64,000 bases of DNA from Rugamonas brunnea (GTDB lineage: Bacteria > Pseudomonadota > Gammaproteobacteria > Burkholderiales > Burkholderiaceae_D): the NCBI RefSeq assembly GCF_014042345.1, contig NZ_JACEZT010000008.1, forward strand, positions 62,001 through 126,000. Reading direction: 5' to 3'. The notes beneath the pieces are model-generated. The model was not told the origin of the DNA, ran no database searches, and worked only from the letters and a program-made list of their open reading frames with translations. Position 1 is the first letter of the stretch; each line of letters starts with the position of its first letter. Made by a program: the position numbers and the translations under genes. Positions 50,348-59,440 of the stretch are shown one piece after another.

Positions 50348-50432
50348 CCACAAGGGGAACCTATAGCGAACGCTAAGGTGTTGATTTATATCGGATCGTG
50401 CTGGCAGTCGGATTGCGCGCCATCAGCAAGCT

Positions 50433-50480
50433 GGGCGGAAATCCGCCATTGGCGCGCGCGCCGCATGCGGATTTCCGCCC
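50433..50480. repeat. Inverted repeat downstream of the POT gene
   Basis: Arms GGGCGGAAATCCG (50433-50445) and its exact complement (50468-50480) around a 22-base GC-rich loop. It follows the stop of the POT transporter on the minus strand and may protect or end its transcript. Confidence 0.55.
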
Positions 50481-50497
50481 AAGGCGGGAGGCCAGGG

Positions 50498-52084
50498 TCA
50501 GGCCGGGCGGTAGTGGTTGGTCATGCGGTAGCTGCGCGCATACCAGCCGAACAGGATGGCCGCCACCAGCGCGAAGGCGGCGAAGAAGAACATCTGGAAT
50601 GCGATCGTGCTGAGGCCCGTGGTGGCGATCATGGCCGTGATGGCATCGTTCTTGACGCCCGCATTGACAATCAGCACCCACAGGCTGCCGACGGTGACGG
50701 CCAGGCACCACAAGCTCATGATGGTGCCCTTCATCGAGGCCGGCGCCTGGCTGTACGCGAATTCCAGCCCGGACGTGGACACCAGCACTTCACCGAAGGT
50801 GAGCAGGGTGTAGGGCAGGATCTGCCACGCGATCGAGGTCGGCGTGCCGCCGTCCATCTGCAACTGGATGGCGCCGATCACCACCCAGGCCAGCGACGTG
50901 AAGGCGATGCCGCCCGTCATGCGGCGCAGCGTGGTCGGCTCCCAGCCCAGCCGGCGTAGCAGCGGGAACAGCGCGAAATTGTTGAACGGGATCAGCAGCA
51001 TCACCAGCAAGGGGTTGAGCGCCTGCATTTGCGCGGGCAGGAACCAGTCCGGCTTGGTCATGTCGTTGGCCTGCACGATCCAGGTTGAGGCTTTCTGGTC
51101 GAACAGCGACCAGAACGGCGTGACCAGCGAGAACACGACCAGGATGCGCAGCACGGCGCGCACGCCTTCGATGGTCTCGTCCGGATGCGCGCCACGGGCC
51201 CGTTCCAGTTGCATGGCCGTGCCCAGGCCGCCGAACGCGAGCACCAGCACCAGGGCCAGGCAGGCCGAGATCACGAAGCCCCATTGCGGCGTCATGGCCA
51301 GTGAGGCCAGCGCGCCGGCGGCGCCCATGGCGGCCACGGTCAGGCCGGGACGCGACTGGCCGGGCTGGCGCGCCAGCAGCGCCGAGCGCGCCACCCGCAG
51401 CACGGAATGGGGATTGGCCGGGGCCGGCGGCACGTGCACATACTGCTTGTTCCCCATCCAGAACACCAGCGTGGCGATGGCCATCAACAGGCCCGGAATG
51501 CCGAACGCCACGGCGGCGCCATAGTCGCGCAGGAAGATGGGCATCAGCAGCGACGCGAAGAAGGAGCCGAAGTTGATGATCCAGTAGAACGCGTCGAACA
51601 CCACCTTGGCGCGGTTGCGGTTGCTCTGGTCAAACTGGTCGCCCACGAACGACGCCACCAGTGGCTTGATGCCGCCCGAGCCGAGCGCGATCAGGAACAG
51701 GCCGAAATAGAAGCCTTGCAGGTTGTTCTCGAAGATGGCGAGGCAGGCGTGGCCGGCCACATAGACCAGGCTCAGCCAGAAGATGGTGTTGTACTTGCCG
51801 AACAGGCGGTCGGCGATCCAGCCGCCGAGCAGCGGGAAGAAGTACACGCCGATCACAAAGGTGTGGAACACGTGCTTGGCCTCGCCGGCCCGGTCGGGCT
51901 GGGGCAGGAACAGCAGGAGCGTGCTGATCAGGAAGGGCGTGAGGATGTTGCGCATGCCGTAGAAGCTGAAGCGCTCGCAACCCTCGTTGGCGATGATGTA
52001 GGGAATTTGGCGCGGCATCGGCCCGTTGCCGGCTTCCACTTCCTCACTTTGCACTACTTTTTGTGTAGTTTGACTACTATTCAT
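50498..52084 (-). CDS. POT family proton-dependent oligopeptide transporter
   Basis: 528 residues from ATG 52084, chosen because CAGGGG stands six bases before it. It has fourteen predicted helices. The proton-coupling ExxER motif is seen in NEGCERFSFYGMRNILTPF, followed by GGWIADRLFGKYNTI and GSGGIKPLVASFVGDQF. These are the classic POT/PTR signatures. It should import di- or tripeptides with protons. It is divergent from the alpha-glucosidase gene. A very good TGTAG-type box lies in its first codons, so a later start at the ATG at 52018 cannot be excluded. Confidence 0.9.
   Translation of the reverse strand: MNSSQTTQKVVQSEEVEAGNGPMPRQIPYIIANEGCERFSFYGMRNILTPFLISTLLLFLPQPDRAGEAKHVFHTFVIGVYFFPLLGGWIADRLFGKYNTIFWLSLVYVAGHACLAIFENNLQGFYFGLFLIALGSGGIKPLVASFVGDQFDQSNRNRAKVVFDAFYWIINFGSFFASLLMPIFLRDYGAAVAFGIPGLLMAIATLVFWMGNKQYVHVPPAPANPHSVLRVARSALLARQPGQSRPGLTVAAMGAAGALASLAMTPQWGFVISACLALVLVLAFGGLGTAMQLERARGAHPDETIEGVRAVLRILVVFSLVTPFWSLFDQKASTWIVQANDMTKPDWFLPAQMQALNPLLVMLLIPFNNFALFPLLRRLGWEPTTLRRMTGGIAFTSLAWVVIGAIQLQMDGGTPTSIAWQILPYTLLTFGEVLVSTSGLEFAYSQAPASMKGTIMSLWCLAVTVGSLWVLIVNAGVKNDAITAMIATTGLSTIAFQMFFFAAFALVAAILFGWYARSYRMTNHYRPA
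52064..52078 (-). promoter_or_regulatory. TGTAG-N5-CTACT box at the 5' end of the POT gene
   Basis: TGTAGTTTGACTACT on the plus strand, close to the consensus, within codons 3-7 of the chosen POT frame. It could act as a roadblock, or mark a misassigned start. Confidence 0.4.
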
Positions 52085-52164
52085 TGTTGCCCCTGTTTTC
52101 ATTTAACTTTGTAAGTTATTGATTTAATTGGTTTTTGCTTGGTGTTGCGAAAACCATGTCCCCA

Positions 52165-52200
52165 TTGAAAAATGCATATCGCTGATGTATATTGTCTACA
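52165..52200 (+). promoter_or_regulatory. Alpha-glucosidase promoter with overlapping box
   Basis: -35 TTGAAA (52165-52170), 17-bp spacer, -10 TATATT (52188-52193). The box TGTATATTGTCTACA (52186-52200) covers the -10, as at the MFS promoter. Confidence 0.6.
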
Positions 52201-52221
52201 AATTCAATATCGGGCCTTGCC

Positions 52222-53874
52222 ATGACCAAACAACTCTCCCAGCCTTCCGACCAGCAACGCCAATGGTGGCGCGAAGCCATCATCTACCAGGTGTATCCGC
52301 GCAGCTTCCTCGATACCAATGGCGACGGCGTGGGGGATTTGCCCGGCATTACGGCCAAGCTGGACTATATCGCATCGCTGGGCGTGGACATCGTCTGGAT
52401 TTCGCCGTATTTCAAGTCGCCCATGAAGGACTTCGGCTACGACGTGTCCGATTATTGCGACGTCGATCCGCTGTTCGGCACGCTGGCCGATTTCGACGCG
52501 CTGATCGACAAGGCCCACCGCCTGGGCCTGCGCATCATGATCGACCAGGTCATGTCGCACTCGGCCGAGGACCATCCATGGTTCAAGGAAAGCCGTTCCA
52601 GCCGCGACAATCCCAAGGCCGACTGGTACGTTTGGGCCGACCCGCTGCCCGATGGTAATCCGCCCAACAACTGGATGTCCGTGTTTGGTGGTTCGGCCTG
52701 GCAGTGGGACAGCCGCCGCCGCCAGTACTACATGCACAACTTCCTCGTCAGCCAGCCCGACCTGAACTTCCACCACCCCGAAGTGCAGCAAGCCCACCTG
52801 GACAGTCTGCGCTTCTGGCTGGAGCGCGGCGTGGACGGCATCCGTCTGGACGCGTGCAACTTCCACTTCCACGACACGCAATTGCGCAGCAATCCGCCGG
52901 CAGTGAACCGCGACACGGCCACTGTGTCCGACGTCAACCCCTACGGCATGCAAGCCCACGTGTACGACAAGAGCCGTCCGGAAAACCTGGCCTTCCTGCA
53001 AAAGCTGCGCAGCCTGCTCAACGAATACAACGCCGTCGCCATCGGCGAAGTGGGCGCCGACGATTCGCTGGCCGTGATGGCTGAATACACGGCCGACGGC
53101 GACAAGCTGCACATGGCCTACAGCTTCAATCTGCTGGTGCCCAATTGCTCGGCTGAATATATCCGCAAGCAGGTCGAGCAGTTCGAAGCGCGCGTCAAGG
53201 GCGGCTGGGCCTCCTGGTCGGTCGGCAACCACGACGTGCAGCGCGTGGCCACCCGCTGGGGCGGCCCGGACGCGCCCGTCGCCTTTGCCAAGATGATCCT
53301 GGCCATGCAGCTCTCGCTCAAGGGCACGCCCTGCCTGTACCAGGGCGACGAGCTGGCCTTCCCGGAAGCGGACGTGCCTTACGAATTGCTGCAAGACCCG
53401 TACGGCATCACGTTCTGGCCCGAGTTCAAGGGCCGTGACGGCTGCCGCACGCCAATTGCCTGGACCGATGACGCCGCCGCGCACGGTGGCTTCACCAGCG
53501 GCAAGCCGTGGCTGCCGGTGGTGGCGCCCCAACTGGCGCGCGCCGCGTCCGTGCAGGAGCAGGACCCGGAATCGTCGCTGGCCTTCGCCCGCAAGTTCAT
53601 CGCGTGGCGCCGCGCGCTGCCGCAACTGACCCGGGGCGGCATCACCTTCTTCGACGCGCCCGAGCCGGTGCTGGCACTGCGGCGTGACCTGGAAGGTGAG
53701 CGCGCCATCGTCGCCATCTTCAACCTGGGTGGCGAAGCGGCCAGCTTCACCTTGCCGCAGGTGGCCGGGGCCGAGCAGATGCAAGGCTACGGCCTGCCCG
53801 GCGACGTGCAGGGCGACCAGGTCAGACTGCCCGCCTACGGCGCCTGGTTCGGATTGCTCCCGGCCGGCCAGTAA
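52222..53874 (+). CDS. GH13 alpha-glucosidase
   Basis: 550 residues from ATG 52222; the ribosome binding site is weak and the frame is open ten codons further up. Typical of oligo-1,6-/maltose glucosidases: AIIYQVYPRSFLDTNGDGVGDLPGI, DQVMSHSAEDHPWF, GVDGIRLDACNFHFHD (nucleophile Asp), AIGEVGADD (Glu) and SVGNHDVQRVATRWGG (Asp). No signal peptide, so it should act in the cytoplasm on sugars brought in by the MFS carrier, delivering glucose to the glucokinase encoded next. Confidence 0.9.
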   Translation: MTKQLSQPSDQQRQWWREAIIYQVYPRSFLDTNGDGVGDLPGITAKLDYIASLGVDIVWISPYFKSPMKDFGYDVSDYCDVDPLFGTLADFDALIDKAHRLGLRIMIDQVMSHSAEDHPWFKESRSSRDNPKADWYVWADPLPDGNPPNNWMSVFGGSAWQWDSRRRQYYMHNFLVSQPDLNFHHPEVQQAHLDSLRFWLERGVDGIRLDACNFHFHDTQLRSNPPAVNRDTATVSDVNPYGMQAHVYDKSRPENLAFLQKLRSLLNEYNAVAIGEVGADDSLAVMAEYTADGDKLHMAYSFNLLVPNCSAEYIRKQVEQFEARVKGGWASWSVGNHDVQRVATRWGGPDAPVAFAKMILAMQLSLKGTPCLYQGDELAFPEADVPYELLQDPYGITFWPEFKGRDGCRTPIAWTDDAAAHGGFTSGKPWLPVVAPQLARAASVQEQDPESSLAFARKFIAWRRALPQLTRGGITFFDAPEPVLALRRDLEGERAIVAIFNLGGEAASFTLPQVAGAEQMQGYGLPGDVQGDQVRLPAYGAWFGLLPAGQ

Positions 53875-53882
53875 GGAACGCG

Positions 53883-53918
53883 AAACCCCGCTCAATCAGT
53901 TTGTGCGGGGTTTTCTTC
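53883..53918 (+). terminator. Intrinsic terminator after the alpha-glucosidase gene
   Basis: Arms AAACCCCGC (53883-53891) and GCGGGGTTT (53905-53913) with a following T-rich tract. Confidence 0.85.
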
Positions 53919-54009
53919 TTTAAGGGCCGTATTTCGGGTATGCTTGCCGCCTTCCGGCGCGTTATCTTCCAAACAAAACCCGCTGCCTAACGATTTGACA
54001 GTATCGACG

Positions 54010-55884
54010 ATGAAACAAGCTGAAGTTGACCCAAAAATCAATCGCACCGCGTTTGCCGACGGTCCCCGGCTGCTGGCCGACATTGGCGCCACCCACGCCC
54101 GCTTCGCGCTGCAGACGGCGCCCGGCGAGTTCCGCGCGGTCAGTGTGCTCAAGTGCGACGACTTCCCCGACATCGTGGCCATGCTGCGCTCCTATCTGTC
54201 GGCGCACGGCGACATCACGCTGAACCACGCGGCGCTGGCCGTGGCCAACCCCGTCAGCGGCGACCAGGTGCGCATGACCAACCGCGACTGGGAATTCTCC
54301 ACTGACGAAGTGCGCCGCGCCCTGGGCCTGCACACGCTGCTGGTGGTGAATGACTTCACGGCGCTGGCCATGTCGCTTCCCGGCCTCAAACCGGCCGACC
54401 TGATGCAGGTCGGTGGCGGCACGCCGGCCAGCAATTCCGTGATCGGCGTGCTGGGTCCTGGTACGGGCCTGGGCGTGTCGGGCGTGATTCCGACCGTGGA
54501 CGGCTTCGTCACGCTGGGCAGTGAAGGGGGCCACACCAACTTCGCGCCGGCCGACGAACGCGAATATTCGATCCTGCAATACGCATGGCAGACCTGGTCG
54601 CACGTCTCGACCGAGCGCCTGATCTCCGGCCCCGGCATGGAGATCATCTACCGCGCCATCGCCAAGCGCAACGGCCGCCAGGTGCGCGACCTGACCAACC
54701 AGGAGATCATGTCGGGCGCGCTGACGGACAAGGACCCGCTGTGCCTGGAAGTGCTCGAATGCTTCTGCGCCATGCTGGGCGGCGCCAGCGCCAACCTGGC
54801 CGTGACGCTGGGCGCGTTCGGCGGCGTGTTCATCGGCGGCGGCATCGTGCCGCGCCTCGGTGAATGGTTCAAGACCTCGCCGTTCCGCGCGCGCTTCGAA
54901 GCCAAGGGCCGTTTCACCAGCTACCTGTCGGAGATCCCGACCTACGTGATCACCACGCCCAACCCCGCGTTCTATGGCGTGGCGACGATCTTGTCCGAAC
55001 ACTTGCGTGGGCGCAGCGGCGCCAACACGCTGATGGAGCGCGTGCAGCACTTGCAGCACGAGCTGACGCCGGCCGAGCAGCGCGTGGCCAGCCTGGTGCT
55101 GGAGCAGCCGCGCCTGGTGCTGAATGAACCGATCGCCGACATCGCGCGCCTGGCCGAAGTGAGCCAGCCGACCGTGATCCGCTTCTGCCGCTCGCTCGGT
55201 TTCCTCGGCCTGGCCGACTTCAAGCTCAAGTTCGCCAGCAGCCTGACCGGCGCCATTCCTGTGCGCCACAGCCAGGTGCGCATCAGCGACAGCACGCACG
55301 ACCTGAGCGCCAAGGTGGTCGACAACACCGTGTCGGCCATTTTGAAATTCCGCGACCAGCTCGACGTGCGCTCGCTGGACCGCGCGATCGCCCTGATCAG
55401 CAAGGCCAAGCGGGTCGAGTTCTACGCCATGGGCAATTCGCGCGTGGTGGCACTGGACGGCCAGCACAAGTTCTTCCGCTTCCGTATTCCCACTTCGTCG
55501 TATGGCGACTCGCACCTGTTCGGGCTGGCGGCCGGCCTGCTGAAGCCGGGCGACGTGGTGATCGCCATCTCGAACTCGGGCAAGCTGCCCGACCTGCTGG
55601 ACGCCGTGGACACGGCCCGCGCGGCCGGCGCCGACGTCATCGCCATCACGGCCAGCAACTCGCCGCTGGCCAAGAAGGCCACGGTGTGCCTGGCGGTGGA
55701 CCACAGCGAGGACAGCACGACCTTCCTGTCGATGATCTCGCGCATCCTGCAACTGCTGCTGATCGACATCCTGTCGGTCGGCATCTCGCTGGACGCCCAG
55801 AACGCCGAGCTGGTGCTGGAGCGCAAAGGCGAGGGCATCGAATCGGAAACGCGCCGCCTGCTGATCTCCCACCTCGACAGCTAA
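54010..55884 (+). CDS. glk: Glucokinase fused to RpiR/HexR-type regulator
   Basis: 624 residues from ATG 54010. The N-terminal half (about 15-335) is a bacterial glucokinase: LLADIGATHARFAL, LGPGTGLGVSGVI, GSEGGHTNFAP and GGVFIGGGIVPR. The C-terminal part (about 345-620) is a HexR-type RpiR regulator: a helix-turn-helix (IADIARLAEVSQPTVIRFCRSLGFLGLADFK) and a SIS sugar-phosphate domain (VEFYAMGNSRVV, DVVIAISNSGKLPDLLD). Such fusions are known in Betaproteobacteria. It phosphorylates glucose and should bind DNA in response to a sugar acid phosphate. It is the only sugar-type regulator in the locus and the candidate reader of the TGTAG-N5-CTACA boxes. Confidence 0.92.
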   Translation: MKQAEVDPKINRTAFADGPRLLADIGATHARFALQTAPGEFRAVSVLKCDDFPDIVAMLRSYLSAHGDITLNHAALAVANPVSGDQVRMTNRDWEFSTDEVRRALGLHTLLVVNDFTALAMSLPGLKPADLMQVGGGTPASNSVIGVLGPGTGLGVSGVIPTVDGFVTLGSEGGHTNFAPADEREYSILQYAWQTWSHVSTERLISGPGMEIIYRAIAKRNGRQVRDLTNQEIMSGALTDKDPLCLEVLECFCAMLGGASANLAVTLGAFGGVFIGGGIVPRLGEWFKTSPFRARFEAKGRFTSYLSEIPTYVITTPNPAFYGVATILSEHLRGRSGANTLMERVQHLQHELTPAEQRVASLVLEQPRLVLNEPIADIARLAEVSQPTVIRFCRSLGFLGLADFKLKFASSLTGAIPVRHSQVRISDSTHDLSAKVVDNTVSAILKFRDQLDVRSLDRAIALISKAKRVEFYAMGNSRVVALDGQHKFFRFRIPTSSYGDSHLFGLAAGLLKPGDVVIAISNSGKLPDLLDAVDTARAAGADVIAITASNSPLAKKATVCLAVDHSEDSTTFLSMISRILQLLLIDILSVGISLDAQNAELVLERKGEGIESETRRLLISHLDS

Positions 55885-55907
55885 ACCCAGCCGCTTTCTG
55901 CCCGCAC

Positions 55908-55976
55908 CCGGGGCCGGCGCCAACATGCATACACGAACGCGTGGATGCATGCTGGCGCCGGCCCCGGTTTGTTTTT
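55908..55976 (+). terminator. Strong intrinsic terminator after glk-hexR
   Basis: Perfect 15-bp arms (CCGGGGCCGGCGCCA, 55908-55922, and complement 55953-55967), extended by an inner ATGCAT pairing, followed by TTTGTTTTTT. Confidence 0.88.
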
Positions 55977-56020
55977 TGGCTGTTACAAATTTGTGCTTGA
56001 ACTCTGGCGGAATACGTTTA

Positions 56021-56047
56021 CGATATATCTTATTGCGATATATCTTA
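56021..56047 (+). promoter_or_regulatory. Direct repeat CGATATATCTTA before the PadR gene
   Basis: Two identical 12-mers (56021-56032 and 56036-56047) with the inner dyad GATATATC. The second touches the ribosome binding site. Probably an autoregulatory operator. Confidence 0.6.
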
Positions 56048-56058
56048 AGGAGTTTCCC

Positions 56059-56586
56059 ATGTTCCGATTCCTGCACGGCGCCCATCGTTTCCACTCGCTT
56101 ATGCATGGCCACCACGGCGGCGGGCGCGGCCACGGGCGCGGGCCGAAGATGTTCGATGCGGGCGCCATGCGCTATGTGGTGCTGCAACTGATCGCGGAAA
56201 AGCCGCGCCATGGCTACGAGATCATCAAGGAGCTCGAACAGCGCTCCGGCGGCGGCTATACGCCCAGCCCCGGCGCCATCTATCCGCTGCTGTCCATGCT
56301 GCTCGACATGGGCCACGTGTCGGCCACGGCCGACGGCAACAAGAAGCTGCACACCATCACGCCCGAAGGCGAGGCTTTCCTGGCCGAGAACCGGCAGTTC
56401 GTGGACGCCATCCTGGCCCGCATGGGCGAACCATGCGACGCGCGCGGCGACGTGCGCAACCTCATGCATGCATTACGCGACCTGGTGCACCGCCGCGCGC
56501 GCGACGGCCAGCCGGACCCGGCGCGGCTGGAGCAGGTGCGTGCCATCCTGCGCCGCGCCATCACCGACATCGAGGCGCTGGACTGA
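56059..56586 (+). CDS. PadR-family regulator with His-rich N-terminus
   Basis: 175 residues from ATG 56059, with AAGGAG eight bases upstream. The first 30 residues are rich in His, Gly and Arg (HGAHRFHSLMHGHHGGGRGHGRG). A PadR winged helix follows: MRYVVLQLIAEKPRHGYEIIKELEQRSGGGYTPSPGAIYPLLSMLLDMGHV. The His-rich head and the overall wording recall the nickel-responsive YqjI of Escherichia coli, so a metal signal is plausible but unproven. It is cotranscribed with, or controls, the MFS exporter starting 36 bp after it. Confidence 0.85.
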   Translation: MFRFLHGAHRFHSLMHGHHGGGRGHGRGPKMFDAGAMRYVVLQLIAEKPRHGYEIIKELEQRSGGGYTPSPGAIYPLLSMLLDMGHVSATADGNKKLHTITPEGEAFLAENRQFVDAILARMGEPCDARGDVRNLMHALRDLVHRRARDGQPDPARLEQVRAILRRAITDIEALD

Positions 56587-56622
56587 CCCCGGCGTCCCCT
56601 CACATTCCAAGGACAATAACAA

Positions 56623-57852
56623 GTGACAACCCTCCTGACTCCCGCGCGCGAGCGCAACGTGCTGTGGCTGCTCGCCCTCACGCAATTCACCGTCATCATG
56701 GACTACATGGTCATGATGCCGCTGGCACCCCAGTTGATGCGGGCCTTCTCCATTTCGCCGGCGGCCGTGTCGGGCGCCGTGTCGGCTTACGCGTGGTGCG
56801 CCGGGCTGTCCGGCCTGCTGGCGGCCACCTATATCGACCGCTTCGACCGCAAGCGCCTGCTGTTGACGGTATTCCTGCTGTTCACGCTGTCCAACCTGGC
56901 CTGCGCGCTGGCGCCGGACTTCGCCACGCTGGTGTGGTCGCGCGCGTTCGCCGGCCTCACGGGCGGGGTGCTGGGCGCCATCGGCCAGGCCATCATCGGC
57001 GACCTGATCCCGGCCCAGCGGCGCGGCGCCGCCATGGGTATCGTGATGACCTCGTTCAGCATGGCGGCCGTGGCCGGCGTGCCGACCGGGATCATGCTGG
57101 CCGCCCATTTCGGCTGGGCCTCGCCGTTCTATCTGCTGGTGCTGCTGTCGCTGCTGGTGTGGCTGGCCGGCTGGAGCGTGCTGCCGACACTGCGCGGGCA
57201 CCTGGGCCAGAAGGCGCCGCTGTCCGAAGTGTTGCCCAACCTGCTGAGCTTGTTCCGCGTGCCGCGCCATCTGCGGGCCTTCCTGCTGTCCGTGCTGAAC
57301 ATGATGGCGGGCATGCTGATCATTCCGTTCATCTCGCCCATGCTGGTCGGGAACCTCGGCATCGAGCCGGCGCAGATTACCTACGTCTACCTGGCGGGCG
57401 GCTGCGTCACGCTGTTCACGGCGCGCCTGATCGGGGTGTGGTCGGACCGGGCCGGCAAGCCGCAGGTGTACCGCTACGTGGCCCTGTTCTCCGCGCTGTG
57501 CTTCCTGTTCATGACGCACATGCCGCAGCTGCCGCTGCTGGCCGTGATGGCGTTCTTCCCGTTCTTCATGTTGTCCGTGTCGGGCCGCAATATTCCGCTG
57601 CAAGCCTTGATGACGACCATCCCGGAACCGGCCAACCGAGGCGCTTTCCTTAGCGTCAATTCGGCCTTGCAACAACTGGGCAGCGGCATGGGCGCCTTGC
57701 TGGGCGGGCTGACCTTGCAGACGGACAGCGCCGGCCATATCGCCGGCTATGGCATCAACGGTTGGCTTGCCGCCGGCATCACGGTGCTGACGGTGACGTG
57801 GGTGGGGCAGGTGAGTGGCGCCAGCCCGGCGCGGGCGCGCTCCGCCGCGTAA
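56623..57852 (+). CDS. MFS efflux-type transporter
   Basis: 409 residues from GTG 56623, with AAGGA upstream. Twelve membrane helices are predicted; the motif-A loop reads AATYIDRFDRKRLLL, and helix 5 has GVPTGIMLAAHFGWASPFYL, as in drug/sugar efflux permeases. The substrate is unknown. Regulation by the adjacent PadR protein is the obvious hypothesis, because PadR regulators usually control neighbouring exporters. Confidence 0.85.
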   Translation: MTTLLTPARERNVLWLLALTQFTVIMDYMVMMPLAPQLMRAFSISPAAVSGAVSAYAWCAGLSGLLAATYIDRFDRKRLLLTVFLLFTLSNLACALAPDFATLVWSRAFAGLTGGVLGAIGQAIIGDLIPAQRRGAAMGIVMTSFSMAAVAGVPTGIMLAAHFGWASPFYLLVLLSLLVWLAGWSVLPTLRGHLGQKAPLSEVLPNLLSLFRVPRHLRAFLLSVLNMMAGMLIIPFISPMLVGNLGIEPAQITYVYLAGGCVTLFTARLIGVWSDRAGKPQVYRYVALFSALCFLFMTHMPQLPLLAVMAFFPFFMLSVSGRNIPLQALMTTIPEPANRGAFLSVNSALQQLGSGMGALLGGLTLQTDSAGHIAGYGINGWLAAGITVLTVTWVGQVSGASPARARSAA

Positions 57853-57900
57853 ATGACTGTTTGCACAGCCGCGTGAGCGGCTGCATGGCCCCGGTGCGCA

Positions 57901-58464
57901 TCAGCCGTCGATGCTGGTGCGCTTGCCGGGCTGCTTTTCCTTGCGCCAGCGTTCGAGGCTGAGCAGCTCGTCGGACGCCAGGTCTTCCACCAGGATTTCA
58001 TCGTCGCTGGTCGAGAGCAGGAAGCTCTCCCAGCGCAGCGCCGCCTCCTCGCTGTTTTCCACGAAGCTGAATTGCCAATAGGTCTTGCCGCGCACCGTGC
58101 GCAGCGCCGCGTCATATTCGATCAGGGCGCCATGCGCCTTGCCGCCCGATTGTTTTTCCAGCAGCGCCGACCAGGCTTGCAGTTCCGGCAGCGCCATCAG
58201 GGCAGCGGCGGCTTGTTCCTTGCTGCGGCTGGCGTGCGCGGGCGATGCGGTGGGCGCGGTGGATGCGGCGGATGATGCTGTTGCCGTCGCCGCGCTGGCG
58301 GCGGCGGGCGCCAGCGCGGAGGCCGAGGCTGGCGTCGTGCTTGCCGATGGCGTGCCCGCCGTGGCCGAAAACACGGCATAGGTGGTGCCTATGCCTCCCG
58401 CCAGCGCGCCCACGAGGGCGGCGACGATGACGGTACGGCGGGGATGGGGTGCGGGCGATGCCAT
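57901..58464 (-). CDS. Hypothetical membrane-anchored protein
   Basis: 187 residues if started at ATG 58464; the ATG at 58503 would add 13, and neither has a clear ribosome binding site. One membrane helix (about 12-32) anchors a Ser/Ala/Thr/Pro-rich spacer (about 35-80). A folded C-terminal part (about 85-187: LPELQAWSALLEKQSGGKAHGALIEYD, TYWQFSFVENSEEAALRWESFLLS) follows. I do not recognise the family. The reading frame is continued far upstream only as antisense of the methyltransferase gene. Confidence 0.6.
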   Translation of the reverse strand: MASPAPHPRRTVIVAALVGALAGGIGTTYAVFSATAGTPSASTTPASASALAPAAASAATATASSAASTAPTASPAHASRSKEQAAAALMALPELQAWSALLEKQSGGKAHGALIEYDAALRTVRGKTYWQFSFVENSEEAALRWESFLLSTSDDEILVEDLASDELLSLERWRKEKQPGKRTSIDG

Positions 58465-58540
58465 GGAGGGGAAGCGGGACGCATGTCGGTGGAAAGCGGC
58501 CATACTAATGCAAAGCCCGGCCGTGGGCAATGCGGCGTCC

Positions 58541-59356
58541 TCAGGCCGACGGCTGTTTCTGCAGCAGGCAGGAAATGTGCTGCGCCAGCAAGCCCGGACC
58601 CACGCCCAGCGCGGCCGCCGTCCATAGCAGCGGCGCCAGCAGGCGGGGCGGGGTGCCCATGGCGCGGCGCGAGCGGGCGAAGTAGTTGGCGGTGCTGGCC
58701 GTATCCAGGTTGCGGTAGTGGGGGCCGAAGCCATGGCGCGCTGTCCACGGCCATACGCCGCGTTGCAGCGGCTTGCCCCACAGCCGGTCGCACGCGCGCG
58801 GCAGGTAGTTGATCAGCCAGCGGCCCGTGTGCGCCTCACGCGGCCACAGGCGGTTGCTGGTGCCGGTGAGCAGGATCGCGCCGCCGGGCGCCAGCACGCG
58901 GTCCAGTTCGCGCTGCACGGCGCCTTGCTCGCCGGCGGCCACGTATTCGAGCACGCTGTTGCAGGCGATGAGCTGGAACTGGCCATCCGCGAACGGCAGC
59001 TGGCCGGAATCGGGGGTGTGGATGAAGTCGATGCTGTCCATGCCGTGGCGCGCCGCGTTCAGGCGCGCCAGCGTGACCCAGCCGGCGTCGATGTCGGTGG
59101 CGCACACGCGCGCGCCCAGGTAGGCGAACAGGATGGCCGAAGCGCCCACGTTGCAGCCAAACTCCAGCACCGGCAAGCCTTCCAGCCGCAACGGCAGATG
59201 GTCGAGCACCAGACGCAGATGGTCCCATTCGTAATCGACGTAACCGCCCACCCACGGGTCGCGCGGGCGCAGGCCCAGTTTGCGCGCCTGTTCCTCGAAC
59301 GCTCGCTGCTTGTGGCGGCAGGCGACGGTGGGCCGCGCCGCGTGCATGTGTTCCAT
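58541..59356 (-). CDS. SAM-dependent class I methyltransferase
   Basis: 271 residues from ATG 59356, with GGAGGG before it. Motif I of the Rossmann fold is VLEFGCNVGASAILFAYLG, motif II ends CATDID, and later motifs are FQLIACNSVLEYV and LAPGGAILLTGTSN. The C-terminal 80 residues are hydrophobic and basic, perhaps membrane-associated. Small-molecule or lipid methylation is likely; the acceptor is unknown. Confidence 0.83.
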   Translation of the reverse strand: MEHMHAARPTVACRHKQRAFEEQARKLGLRPRDPWVGGYVDYEWDHLRLVLDHLPLRLEGLPVLEFGCNVGASAILFAYLGARVCATDIDAGWVTLARLNAARHGMDSIDFIHTPDSGQLPFADGQFQLIACNSVLEYVAAGEQGAVQRELDRVLAPGGAILLTGTSNRLWPREAHTGRWLINYLPRACDRLWGKPLQRGVWPWTARHGFGPHYRNLDTASTANYFARSRRAMGTPPRLLAPLLWTAAALGVGPGLLAQHISCLLQKQPSA

Positions 59357-59440
59357 GTTCCCTCCGCGCGGCACGCGTCGGCCGCAGGCGTCCACTATAC
59401 GGGCGCGGCGGCGCACTGCTTTTGTGGTCGCGCAAAAGAA

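Noticed and set aside
53962-56469. 835-codon minus-strand frame over glk-hexR
   Set aside because: Composition is that of a reversed coding strand (His/Gln/Arg-rich); no domain is recognisable.
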